Positions 47,611-58,575 are shown, counted from the first letter of the stretch. The stretch: 64,000 bases of DNA from Stenopsyche tienmushanensis (GCA_008973525.1 WACJ01000126.1:62001-126000), one strand, 5' to 3'. Numbers and translations are program-made. The notes: generated from the letters alone by a model not told the origin.

Positions 47611-48325
47611 CATGAAAAAGATAAGATCTGCCCAGGTCGTCATTTGGATCGAAATATCCCATCAAAAATAGCATACCATATAAGTATTTGACGTCAATAT
47701 GTTACATTGTTCTAAGAAGCCATAATAATACTGATAAGTTTTCTTAAAAATAAGCTTTTGGCTTAATTTTGATACAATCATGACCTTCATATCAACTTTT
47801 TTCATTTAAGAGGTATTCTAGTCTAGAGGTACAAATTTTGGGATTTTTTCAAATTCAAGTATCAAGTTGTATCCTGGTTGACACGATTTAAACCCTTTTA
47901 ATTATCTAAAATTAAAAGTGTTTTCTTATTAGTAGAAATGTTATTATAGTTCCTACTTCAAAGAAAAAAACGACACAAAATGGCGATTATTTTAAAAAAA
48001 AAGTCCATTTTTGGTCTTATTTTTTCATTGTTTTAAAGTACTTAAAAATAAAATGTTGACATAAATGACAGAGACAATAGAATGTTACATAATAAACGTT
48101 TGTACAAAATTTGAAGTAAATCGGTTAATTAGAACTTGAGATATGATGTCAATCGTGTTGAAAAAAGGAGTTTCGAGAAAAACGCGTTTAAAGATTTCAT
48201 TTCAAATAAATGGAATTTTGAAAAATTATTTGAAAAATAAAATATATATTTTACATGTCTAAATCACATATGCACAACTGAAATTTAATGATATTTATAG
48301 AAATGTGATACGCTGTGTAATTTGG
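47611..48325. other. Non-coding repeat debris
   Basis: 48100-48215 is a reverse-complement match to 39440-39560 (AAACGCGTTTTTCTCGAAAC). The rest is AT-rich with nothing identified. Confidence 0.45.
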
Positions 48326-48329
48326 TACT

Positions 48330-48414
48330 GACCAAGCGTCGATTTTGTGATGGTCCGCTTTTTTCGCACCAAATTTGATAGTCGCAAAATGACGACCCGA
48401 TGCTAAATGGTTAA
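48330..48414. mobile_element. piggyBac-like terminus
   Basis: GCTTTTTTCGCACCAAATTT, then GATAGTCGCAAAATGACGAC and CCGATGCTAAATGG, ending at TTAA (48411-48414). Parallel to 9430-9490. Confidence 0.45.
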
Positions 48415-49239
48415 TATTCATATTTTACGATTTTAAGAAAGGCTGCAAATTTAATAACGATTGGGATAGAATATGATTTTTATCATTTATTGACAATTTT
48501 GTTATTTTAATTGTTGATTTGATTTGTCAGGATGTATATTTATTTGAATATTTCAAATTCACTAAAATTATCCACAGACCTCTTTCGACAGAAGTGAAAA
48601 GCTTCAACGGCATTTTTATCCGAGAATCAAACCCATTATTTTATTTTGTAGTTTGACAAAAAATATATAGATGGCCTTAAACTATTTATTTATTCTCAAT
48701 CTAATCTAATGAATTGTTCAAAATCGATTTATGAACATTAATTATTGAGTGCTTGTTTGTACGGACATTTCACTTTATTAAATTACTTAAATTTATCAAG
48801 AAAATTGTCCGCTTTTCAAAGTTATACAAACAAATTTTGGGTAATTCCAATAAGTTTGAATGTGGCCCATTTCAATATACACTTGTAGGCCAATCTAAAA
48901 ACATATACAACTTCTACAATAACAAACAAGTCTTTTATAATATTTTTCATATGCTTATAATGATAATAATAATCTTCAAACTTCTGTCATTAAATCGATG
49001 TATAATTATTTTTGGAAGGGTTTCCATGTTAAATTTAGGAACAAATTCATCGAATTAAATTTGAATTAATATAAGGTCATAATTTTAAAAAAATAATGAT
49101 CGATAATGGATTTATCTGTTTTAATTCAATAGAAAAAATATGATAAATGATCGTTTTTTCATATTTTTCAACAATGGATTACAAAAAAAAAGAAAAACTT
49201 TTCAACAAGAAAAATTAAAGAATGTTTTTATTTGAATAT

Positions 49240-49470
49240 TTTCAAAGTTTAGATATTTAAAAATATACTCTCTAAAACAATTTCTGAATTTCCAATTATA
49301 ATATTTACAAAGTTATTGCTATTTTAATGACGCGATTTACTTATTACTACTAAATTTAGTACAAACCTTTTTTATATATTTTTTTAATTGTTTCTACCAG
49401 ATTTATGTCAAAATTTTGTTTTTAATTACATTTAAAAAAAAAATCTATGAAAAACTAAAGTCAAAAAATT
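49240..49470 (+). repeat. Repeat shared with the 39 kb TIR element
   Basis: AAATATACTCTCTAAAACAA, TTACAAAGTTATTGCTATTT and TTCTACCAGATTTATGTCAA match 39365-39605. Confidence 0.55.
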
Positions 49471-49490
49471 TGGAAAAATAAAATAAAACA

Positions 49491-50010
49491 ATTACTTTTC
49501 GGATCTTTTTTATGTGAATTTGTAGTTATGCGGTTTTCAAAAAGAATAGAACCTAACCATCATTTTTCTATAGAGAAGAAAGTTTTTTTTATGCGAGTGC
49601 GCATTAAAAAAATCTAAAATCAATACTACTGCAAGTTACAACCGTTATAACGTGAGTGTGTGTAGGGCAATAGGCGAACGGAATAGTTTTTAAATTTGGC
49701 AATTCTTCTCAAAAGCTTAGGAATTGCATTTGTACGATTATCGAGTAGAATAGACTTTAATTAAGCAATTATAAGATAAATATGCATCGTATTTTTACTT
49801 ATGTCAATTTTTAATAAACTTTTTTAATGTGACTTCAAATCACACTCAAATAACTTCAAATCAATGTGATAAAATGTACCAACATTCTATCACATTGATT
49901 TGAAGTTATGCAGTTTTTAATATTAATGGAACCTCTCCCTTAGTTTTTTATGTAGTTCAAGTATTTTTATATGCGACGAACGTATCTATCGCATAAAACA
50001 GACCTAAGTG
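49491..50010 (-). mobile_element. TIR element of the TGCGATTTTT class (family 2 relative)
   Basis: The right end, GCATAAAACAGACCTAAGTG, bordered by TA is the inverse of the CACTTGGGTTTTTATG end at 55912. Internal GCAAGTTACAACCGTTATAA is shared in inverse with 56225-56265. An extra partial copy follows at 50030-50200. It contains a nearly perfect 27-bp-arm hairpin (49850-49876 with 49893-49919). Confidence 0.6.
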
Positions 50011-50200
50011 TATTGTGTTTTTATGTTTATGATTTTTTTATTAACTTTTTTTATGCGATTGTTGGTACATTCTATCACATTGATTTGAAGTTATGCGGAT
50101 TTAAAAAAAAACCTATCCCCCAGATTTGTATGTAGTTCAAGTCTTTTTTGTGCGATTTTTTTAATGCGACTCCCCGTGGAATGTATCTATCGCTTATTTA

Positions 50201-51260
50201 GCTTCAACAGGCAATGTTTCATCTCTTTATGGAATTGCTGAATTTTAAATGTTTTTATATCCAGAAAAACTAGATTTTTGGGGAGCAGAATGAGCTTCAT
50301 CTTTTTTAATAAATAAAATGACGTTTTTTATACGAAAGGAAATTTATGCTAAATATCAACATAGCAACGATATAAATAACACGAGTTCCAGTTGTTTTTA
50401 GACCAAAATTTAGCATCAAAACGTTAACAATAGACTGTACACGCGAACGTGGAGAATGAATAAATTTTGCACAGTCTGACAGAATCATTCACAAATTCAA
50501 AAGTTCTATAATAGCTACACTCGAGAACAATAACGTAAAAGATAACATCGTCTGTCTAGTTACAATTAAACCGTATTTTCACCACAAGTCTTGGACAATT
50601 TGATTGGAAAAATGTTTTTTAGTGTCCCACGTCACTTTATAAACCTACTTGTTTTCATAGTTAAAATTGAATAACGATGTAAAAAGGGAGCAACAGTTTT
50701 GGCACAACGGGAGCGTACACTTGTTGCAAAACTAAAAATAGCCCGAACCTGTTGCTCTTCTATTTAACGAAAGATCCCGAAGACACCGACATCACTATAT
50801 ATGGATGTATTCGTATTGATTGATTGCCTTTTCATGATAGATCTTTCGAAGAGAGCACAATTCAAGCAGTTCAAAAGAAACGGAGAAACGTTGGGGGATG
50901 ATCGAAAACTTAATCATTTAAATTTTGTTTACACATGAAATAGAATATGTTAATAATCAGGAAGACAGAAGAAATAACAACAGGTTTAAAAAGATAAAAA
51001 TTGAAAGAGTCAGGGTCCCAATCCTTCTTTCTGGTGAATAAAACGTCCTACAGGGGAGAGGATGGACCCGACGATTTCAGAAAGGCTCCTCGTCATCGGA
51101 GCCTCGCAGCTGGGATGTCTGTCTGATGTTATAAATGAATAACTTAGACACAAAATGGTTGCAATGGATGAGATTGGCTAAGGATATTCAGTTTATTTAA
51201 TCAGTCAGTTTCAGTTAATTTGTTAATAAATAAATATTGGACGTATACATATGAAATAAA
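50201..51260. other. No gene recognised
   Basis: A loose stem (GAGCAACAG/CTGTTGCTC, 50687-50759) is present; otherwise nothing supported. Confidence 0.35.
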
Positions 51261-51261
51261 T

Positions 51262-51460
51262 GTGTGTTATTTGTTTGTTTGTCCCGTATGCGTTCCCATA
51301 CCATTCATCCGATTGTGATAAAACTTTGGGGAGTTGTTGTGTACATATTGTAAGAGGTTTTTAAATTAGCATAATCAATCTTGTGTGCAGAATTTCGAGA
51401 CGTTTAACTGTTGCACCATGTTGGCGCATATTGGTTTGGTGGTTTCTAAGGTACTATATG
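51262..51460 (+). repeat. Dispersed repeat (possible Helentron part)
   Basis: Contains the TTTGTTTGTTTGTCCCGTAT and CATCCGATTGTGATAAAACT words of 19575-19660, followed by the CACCATGTTGGCGCATATT word of 42500-42560. It therefore links the two other fragments into one family. Confidence 0.5.
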
Positions 51461-51599
51461 ATGATCTTTTTTTAAATTTTGGATTGAAATGCCAATTAAA
51501 CACTCAAAGATGTTTATGGTAGTGTGTATGTAACAGTCCGCAGATATCAATATTGGTCCCAGAATTTTAGATCGGGGAATAGAAGCTTAATGAATAAAT

Positions 51600-51925
51600 C
51601 GAGAACGGAACGATACACTTAAATTCCTAATCGAATCATATCCGCAGCAAAAATCAAAGAGTTATCGCAAAAACTGGAATCCCATTGGAACCATTTAAAG
51701 CGCATCGATAAAACGAATAGGATGGACGTTATGCGATAGGATAGATAATGCATGCTTTTTTGCTTTTAATCCGGAAAGTTTTTACAAAAAAGAGATCAAA
51801 AAACTGCCGAAGCGATGGGAAGATGTGTTTAATGTTACATATAAAAGTTTTGTTATTAATAAATTTGAACTTATTTTATTAAATTTTCGAATATTTTCGG
51901 GTCTCTTGATATATATGAGTGTCAC
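51600..51925 (+). pseudogene. Mariner C-terminus (Mos1-like family)
   Basis: From 51750 the frame reads NPESFYKKEIKKLPKRWEDV F, the mariner block FY..GI.KLP.RW..V. The 3' end is TTTTCGAATATTTTCGGGTC. The segment 51655-51745 occurs inverted at 62559-62640. Confidence 0.55.
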
Positions 51926-51985
51926 CAATATCGTATTAATATTAGTATTTATTGTTTCATTCCTAAGTGTTCGTCTCTTACATAT

Positions 51986-52147
51986 AGGCTGTGTCCCAAA
52001 AGTCATGAAATATTTGTTTTGTCAGACCCTACTACTATACAGATTAATAACGTTATTGCATTGAGATGATAATTCGTTCATGCTACAACGGAATTGTCAA
52101 TAAATCTTTTTAAAAAATATTTCATGACTTTTGGGACACATTCTGTA
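51986..52147. mobile_element. TIR element, mariner-derived (family 3), 162 bp
   Basis: AGGCTGTGTCCCAAAAGTCA and TGACTTTTGGGACACATTCT are inverted ends. Non-coding inside. Its right end is fused to a minus-strand mariner fragment (next feature). Confidence 0.75.
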
Positions 52148-52290
52148 TCCTGTTGTCCACGCTCTAAACATATTTTTTTCTTCGCCCTTGAATAGAAACC
52201 CCATTTCTCATCATCAGTCATTAAATCACGAAGATATGGGTTTAATAATTCTTTTTCTTACAAGAATCTGATGATGTTGAGCCGTTGGAT
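52148..52290 (-). pseudogene. Mariner transposase middle fragment (family 4)
   Basis: The reverse complement reads GTAAGAAAAAGAATTATTAA, then CTTCGTGATTTAATGACTGA and GATGAGAAATGG. This matches 53660-53760 and corresponds to LLKRN...FLRDLMTDDEKW, around the first catalytic Asp. Confidence 0.65.
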
Positions 52291-53250
52291 TATGGTGCGA
52301 TCGATCAATGCGTGTGGGATCATTTAATCTTATTAAATAATATTAATTAAAGCTTTTTGTATTTAAGCTTCATGTGGTGTAAACACAATTTTCATTAATA
52401 TTTAGAGAGTAGATATTTTAAATGTTTATCTTATTAGCAAAGACGAAATCTGAAAAATTCTGGATAGCGAGACCAGATAGGGTTGGGTGGCAGGCGCAAG
52501 GGGCGACTGTGGATCGATTTCCTCTCCACCCTTATATTTTATAAGTCACGAAGCAAACGGGTCACTAGGAGGACAAATCGATATATCCGGCATCCACGTG
52601 CTCCTGTTATCCTTGCCGACACAAATAAATCCTTATTTTTTCCCATTACATTTGCATTCACAGCAAATCAGGACGGATAAGAATTCAGAGCATCCCGAAT
52701 ATCTTCCATCATAAAACAAAGCACAACACAATTCAATATTTAACACATCATTTTCCTACGTTGACGATTGGGAAATAATCAAAAATCGACACGTTTATAC
52801 TGCATACAAAATATTTTTTTCCCAAATTAAATAGTTGATGAAATACATGCATAATGTATTTCGCAACAAATAATTTGCATGAATTACTTTCATACTGCAA
52901 TGCACCTAAGGTTCGCTGAATCCTTTATATAATATTACCAATAACAGCGCTATTCTCTTAAACAAAACCCATACATGTTTAATATAATTTAATATTGCAG
53001 TAGAATACGTGCGCTAAAAATGATTTTAAATCGAATATTTTAAAATGGAAGAGTTTAAACTCGATAAAAGCCTAAATAATTCCAAACAAGTGCAGCAATT
53101 CTATCTAATGTATATGGGGTACGATAGGGAAACTATCTTTTTACTTACACTCGGGTCATGATTTGGACTGCAACGCCGTTATAAGTAGTCTCATTATTGC
53201 CAACATTGTTTGAAAATCTATGGCCATTTACATTATTGACACTAGTGTAT
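52291..53250. other. No gene recognised
   Basis: A moderately GC stretch at 52480-52640 has overlapping open frames without motifs; the rest is AT-rich. Confidence 0.35.
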
Positions 53251-53255
53251 AAATA

Positions 53256-53785
53256 TTAGAGGCGCCCATAAGTAATGTCGTTTTTCGATGCACCATCTTC
53301 AAAATTGTCTCCTTCACTCTGTAGGGCAATAAAATGATGTGTTTAGAAGTTTTTCGTGTTCGTCGGCCTGAGACAAAAAAATCGTCTTTTTTAATCCTCT
53401 AACAATAATGGGAAAGACATGTCCATCGAAACAAAATCGGCAGAACTGTATTCTGCTACATCTGCGAAATTTATAGCGGATTTGAGTTTGGAAGACGAGC
53501 TTCGAAGTGGACAACTTAACCAGGGTAATAAAGTATCATTGAAGTCTGCAATCGAATACAATCCTGATAGGATTCTGAAGAATTTGGCTTAGGTCAAAAA
53601 TAAACCGTTTGGGCCGCATTGACTAACCAAAGCATGACTCAAAGGCTCAATATCAGCAGATCGTAAGAAAAAGAACTATTAAGTCAATTTCTTCGTGATT
53701 TAGTGACTGATTATGAGAAATGGGTAATCTATTCAAACACGAAGTAAAAATAAAGATGGTTAGAGCATGGAAAAAAGCCTACAGG
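53256..53785 (+). pseudogene. Mariner, 5' TIR and N-terminal half (family 4)
   Basis: Starts TTAGAGGCGCCCATAAGTAA and has a 5' UTR-like region. A transposase reading follows with stops: SLEDELRSGQLNQGNK, then KSAIEYNPDRILKNLA, then KPFGPH-stop-LTKA, and FFVI..LIMRNG. These align with the linker, second HTH, WVPHELT and LVTGDEKW blocks of mariners. Both the catalytic Asp and the frame are lost. It is interrupted at 53786 by a TIR element. The matching inverted TIR is at 55017-55052. Confidence 0.7.
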
Positions 53786-53786
53786 G

Positions 53787-54052
53787 CTTGTCCCAAAAGT
53801 CGTGAAATATATATTTTTTAAATATTTTTTGACAATGCCGGTACAAATTGTTAATATTCTTCAAAGTACTCTACATCTAGCAGTCGAATTTAGATCGAGA
53901 TCGTAAAGGAGCTGCGATAGTGTTACCACGTTGTTTCGTCAGGAACTCACAAAGGTGCAGAGACGTGTGCCTGGGCGTATTATCATAATGCAACACTCAG
54001 GTAGCCCCTTTTCCTCAATCTTCCCAAAACATCCACTTTTGGGACACACTAT
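53787..54052. mobile_element. TIR element, mariner-derived (family 3), nested
   Basis: CAGGGCTTGTCCCAAAAGTC at the left and CACTTTTGGGACACACTATT at the right. It sits inside the mariner at the same mariner position as the element at 51986-52147. Confidence 0.7.
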
Positions 54053-54055
54053 TTG

Positions 54056-54730
54056 GGACACGCCGACGACCTCACGCTGTCGGCGAGAGCCGGCTCGTGA
54101 TCCTACATTGAGGCTCTGTATTGGTAGAGATGCGGTCAAATTTGTAGCGTCGGCCCCTGTTTAAGAATCACATTGGACACGTGATACAAGTCCATTGCAC
54201 GGTGAAGAGAGCAGTGGATGCCTTCGGTAGGATATCAAGGATTTCAACGAGTGACTGGGTATTAAAGGGCGCCATCTCGTGATCGCATATAAGAGTATCT
54301 TTCTTAGTATTACAGTGTATGCGGTGGGCGCGTAGATGCATAAAATCGGCATCCAGTTGGTGAGGAGAACTATGCTGTGGGTCCAACAAACTTCTCTGAT
54401 TCTTTTATTTAAGACGTACCACACGGCATCAAATGACTGGATCCTGCCACTGGATCTGGACAACCAATGTTAACTCGATTAGAAATCGCCTGCGTTATCG
54501 TTGGGTTGTTCCAGACCACTGAACGTCTCGGTTCAGTTTATATTTGGTCTTCTCCCGATTTTGAAGTGTCCATGCGGCGACCCAGTCATAGACGCAGACG
54601 ACGTTCTATGGACATGTCTGAGCATGGCGTCCGATCGCGAAGCCCTCATTTGATGTATTAGCGATCTGCAAGGCGGACCAATTGGCCACGCAGCCCTTAT
54701 AACAACTCCCAACTCTTTTATGATTTATGA
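54056..54730 (+). pseudogene. Family A LINE, degenerate RT to C-terminus
   Basis: Starts HADDLTLSARAGS-stop-SYIEAL, cognate with YADDLTLLVKADLKSYLEAV of the 6691 copy. It continues through remnants of the connection region to ATTACTGAACGTCTC-like words, CCATGCGGCGACCCAGTCAT and CAAGGCGGACCAATTGGCCA. Many stops and frameshifts. Confidence 0.65.
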
Positions 54731-55016
54731 TTAGCGGAGCCAATAAACAGCTCAGATAAAAGGAGGATCCCCTTTTCAAACCATAAACAAAAAATGCATT
54801 AAAAATGGCGTTTTTTGTGTAAGGTAAAGGAATAATTTGGTTAGAAGTATTAACACAAGGTGAGAATATCGATAAAAATTTACTGCCAATAGTCAGATAG
54901 ATTGAATACAGCTTTACATTAAAAAAAACTAGCTTTGGTGAATAAGTGATCAAAATTTCAGTTCTATAGAAGGGTTGAAAATCAAGCTTTTGAAATATTT
55001 GAAGTCAAAACCGCAT

Positions 55017-55052
55017 TGAAAAAAAAACGACATTGCTTCAGGGCGCCCCTAA
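55017..55052 (-). mobile_element. Mariner right TIR (family 4)
   Basis: AACGACATTGCTTCAGGGCG, then CCCCTAA, is the inverted counterpart of the TIR at 53256, bounding a 1.8-kb unit. Confidence 0.6.
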
Positions 55053-55905
55053 TATTAACACTGATTGTGCTTATTGAAAATATTGATTCTCGTGTGGGTA
55101 ATTTTTATTCAATACATAACATGCTGAATGTCCAAATTTTCAATTCCAGATTTGGAAAATCCACATAACAAATAAAAAGTCGTTCAATCGATGTTTAATA
55201 TGAAAATTGTATTTGATTTTCCCGAATGTATTGGTTGGGCCACATTAAATTGATAATAATAGTTTTTGGATTATTATTTGGACAATAGATTTCAAGGTCC
55301 GTCAATACGATTTCAGCTCTTTTCAGTAAAAGGGGACAATAATTTGTTGTGATCGAACTACCCCAATTTTAAATCCAAGACGCATTAAGGGCAAAAGGCG
55401 TCCAGTTCTTTGATTTTGGACGAAAATCTTATAAATAAAATAGCTTGTACGCCCAACGATTGGATTTAGTCGTCGCCTGTATGAGTAAACATAGTTGCGT
55501 GTTAAATGATTAAACTGCAAGCTCACATGTTAAAATATTAAGGGTTCAATCATCCATCCCGGTCCCCGCTTGACTTCATTTAACCACGAACCGAATATAT
55601 TATTAAGGGAATATTATACGAATTGCCCTTAATCTTATTATATCAAGCTGAAAATAGAATTTAAGCCAGGAATGGAAGCTCGGACGTATTTCGTTGAGCT
55701 TTGATAAAGTATTTTGTTACATGATCAGAAAAACGAATGACACAAATAATGCCGATAAAACCAATTCGGCCGTGCAAATAACATCTATATCGAAAATTCC
55801 AATCGAATTACAATTCGCCTATGAAATCTTTTAAAATCGTCATTGCAACATCTTGATCATTTTTTGTTGATACTAGATGAATGATGGTAAATTTAAATAT
55901 ACACT
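55053..55905. other. No gene recognised
   Basis: AT-rich; nothing supported. Confidence 0.4.
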
Positions 55906-55911
55906 TGGGTT

Positions 55912-56340
55912 TTTATGATATAGATACGTTCCACGAGAAGTCGCATAAAAAAGACTTTGGGTAAAAATACATTTAAAAAAATTGGGGGATAGATTCCATT
56001 ATTTTTAGAAACCGCATAACTTTAAACTTATGTGATAGAATGTACCAAACATCGCATAAAAAAAGTTATTAAAAAAGAATTTGAGTCATGTACAATAAAT
56101 AGATTTTCTAATTTATTGCAAAGTTGACTAGTCTCTTGTATAAACTTAAGTTAGGGGAGCAGGAGATTCTTCCATTTTAATGATGGGGATGAAAGTTGTC
56201 AGAGATAAAACAACTCCGATCGCCCTATACACAATCACACTTTAACGGTTGTAACCTGCACTAGTCTAAATTTTTTTATGCGCATTCATGAGGGATAGGT
56301 TCCATTACATTTGAAAATCGCATAAAAACAGACCCAAATG
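55912..56340. mobile_element. TIR element of the TGCGATTTTT class, about 430 bp
   Basis: CACTTGGGTTTTTATGATAT at the left and CGCATAAAAACAGACCCAAA at the right, each next to TA. Inverse relative of 49491-50010. No coding frame. Confidence 0.65.
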
Positions 56341-56390
56341 TATTGAATAATTTAATTTCATTGTAGTCAAATATTTACATCTTCTGACAC

Positions 56391-56440
56391 CAATGGACCT
56401 GAGGTGCTCTTGGGGCAGATTTTATCACATTGCCAATATA
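56391..56440 (-). repeat. PBS and LTR end scrap
   Basis: CTTCTGACACCAATGGACCT, then GAGGTGCTCTTGGGGCAG, is the reverse complement of an LTR tail plus PBS. Confidence 0.5.
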
Positions 56441-56460
56441 TAAAATGACCAAAAACTACA

Positions 56461-56700
56461 GAGTAGTCTTAGAAGTACCCGACCTGACATATAGATGACA
56501 ATTGTTGTTTAAAAAAAAATACTCAAATATATTTGTATGCATAAGACATACCAAAGTATTTTGGACAAAATGTAAGCATTTACATACTCAATATTAAATA
56601 TTATGTCAAAAATGAATGTGCTTGGAGTTTTAAAATACATTTTTTTTTAACCGGAACCATTTTTATAGTAACGTCGTTCTTAAAATATTTCCACCCTAAT
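56461..56700 (+). mobile_element. Mariner 5' end fragment
   Basis: AGAGTAGTCTTAGAAGTACC, then CGACCTGACATA, parallels the 40934 element (TIR and AT-rich 5' UTR). No coding part retained. Confidence 0.5.
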
Positions 56701-57077
56701 TAAAATGGAAATATTGGCGAAATAAAATTGATAATCTCCTCTAACATTTTCTAAAATAGCAAACACATTTAATGTGCACATATGAAGCAAATCGCGAAAA
56801 CCGTTCGTGGAATCACAATTTTCCGGCATTCCATCCACATACAATACAAATATTTCATTATATAATAAGAAATTCGGTACGCTCTTACAAATTTCTTTGA
56901 TTTTATCTTTCCCACGGTACTAAACACAAAAATAGCAGCATGCGAAGGTTTCTGAGAATTCGGCTGCTTAAAAAATGATATCGAATAAAGTGGTCGTTCA
57001 TAGAATGAATGCACCATAAATATTATAAAATTATTCGAAAATAATTATGCTTTTATTGGTGTTTTGCTCTAAATCAG

Positions 57078-57230
57078 CGGGCAATAAGTCAAAGTGGCCC
57101 GCGGGCCGGATCCGGCCCCGCAAAGATTTTTATCCGGTGTTTTTAAAAATTTCAATCCGGTCCGTCTCTTAAAAAATTTGGTAGCCCCTTTATTCAAATC
57201 AAGGATATATTGTAGAGAATTAATTATTTT
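57078..57230 (+). mobile_element. hAT-like terminal fragment
   Basis: GTGGCCCGCGGGCCGGATCC, then GGCCCCGCAAAG and CAATCCGGTCCG. The GGCCCGCGGGCCGGATCCGG signature occurs near the ends of many animal hAT elements (recollection). No transposase frame. Confidence 0.45.
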
Positions 57231-57439
57231 AATTATCACTTTTTCTTTTATTTTTTGAGTCCTCCTTTTTGTCGTCGCTTTGGAAATATGGATCATCATA
57301 GGACCCTTTTGAGAGGGATAAGTTCGCCGTTCATCGCTTGGATTGTCATCAAAGATAATGATACGAAGCGCCCGAACGCTAATGACCCTGAGGTGCGATC
57401 CTCGCGACCGAATAGAATCACAGTCGGACACTTTAACAG

Positions 57440-57517
57440 CGCCCAAAGCAACGAAAAGGGAGCTCGCGAAGTCGGCAAGCGCTTTGCTCCCAAGAGCGCC
57501 CCCGCCTCAACGTTACA
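57440..57517 (+). repeat. LTR 3' end (TGTAGCG family)
   Basis: GCTCCCAAGAGCGCCCCCGC, then CTCAACGTTACA ending at 57517, is the LTR terminus. The upstream part is diverged. Confidence 0.6.
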
Positions 57518-57529
57518 TATGCATTAAGA

Positions 57530-57665
57530 GGGCAACGATTTCAAGACGACGCTGCGGTCGAACAATACATGCGCAACTGGTTTTCGGAGCAGCTGCATAC
57601 TTTCTTCAGTTACGGGATCAAGAAACTTCCTATCCGATGGAAAAAATGTATTTCTATCACTTAAA
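57530..57665 (+). pseudogene. Mariner transposase C-terminus
   Basis: Reads RFQDDAAVEQYMRNWFSEQL, then HTFFSYGIKKLPIRWKKCIS and an early stop. This is the RF..D.EV......F...GI.KL..RW.KCI tail of mariners. It begins directly after the LTR end. Confidence 0.7.
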
Positions 57666-57669
57666 AATT

Positions 57670-58190
57670 TGTACAGCAAAATTCTGGGTTATATTGAAGC
57701 AATAATAATAAGCAATACTCTTCAAACAGTATAATTACTAGTTATAACTATTAATATATTTATTGTACTTTTTTTTTCGAAAGCTATGGTGACCTATAAG
57801 TTTAAAGCCCCTGTTGTAAATGAGTAGGAAGAGTTGCAACAGATGGCAGCACGATATTTACCTACCGCGAATGAGTAGGCGGAAGTGAAAGCCGACCTGG
57901 CATTCCAGGGGCGGCACGCACAGCCTACATGTGGACGCCTCTTTCAATCCCCATTTTCAATTAGATCAAATCAAAAAAATAACGATTCCAAAATTCAAAA
58001 CTCATCTGATTGGTGCAAAAGTGTGAGGGGCCGTAACAAGGGTGTGACAAAGCAGGCGCCCGCCACGGGCGCAACTGAGCTTGGAGCGCAAAACGCAGAA
58101 TACCAGTCGAGAATTGCACAGTTTTTATTTTACTTGATCATTCTACTTCATATGAATCAACACTAATTAACTCTACTATATTTGTGACCG
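57670..58190. other. No gene identified
   Basis: 57885-58100 is GC-richer and open in one frame, but without motifs. Confidence 0.3.
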
Positions 58191-58193
58191 ATC

Positions 58194-58575
58194 GTAAAAT
58201 TTAAACAATCCACCCGATCAGTTTTCTTCGAACAACTTCGTTTTGTAATTAGAGTTAGTAATCGTTCCGTAGACGCGATCGCAATGCGTTCATTCGTCAT
58301 GTCAGCGGTCAGAAAAATAGACCGGTTGGCCACTCCGTCCTCTTAGGACTTTTTGCGGCATTTTCGGAAATGATGCGTATGCGTATGGGAATGAGGAATA
58401 TGCATATGCTTATCCGGGGCCATATATCTGAACGACTGCGGATGCCCCGTCAAATGTTAATTTACATAGGTGACTATTCCCCCTACCCGTATATATGTAT
58501 TTATTTATTTATTTTAGCTAGTTTTTTTTTTAGTTTTAAGTTACAAAATATATATTTAAATAATATCATAAGTTA
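58194..58575 (+). pseudogene. Family A LINE tail with shared 5' extension and 3' UTR
   Basis: CGTAAAATTTAAACAATCCA, then CCCGATCAGTTTTCTTCG, is followed by AGACCGGTTGGCCACTCCGT, GGACTTTTTGCGGCATTTTC and the TTAGCTAGTTTTTTTTTTAG 3' UTR. It has the same 5' junction as 47426 and the same 3' UTR as 8122-8600. Confidence 0.65.

Noticed and set aside
48753..49058. 101-codon plus-strand open frame rich in Phe, Ile and Asn
   Set aside because: AT-driven composition and no motif or codon bias.
50687..50759. Nested stems around GAGCAACAG/CTGTTGCTC
   Set aside because: Only 9-13 bp arms with mismatches; expected by chance at this AT content over 64 kb.
57069..57446. 125-codon minus-strand open frame
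   Set aside because: Crosses an hAT-like terminus and LTR-related sequence without any motif.
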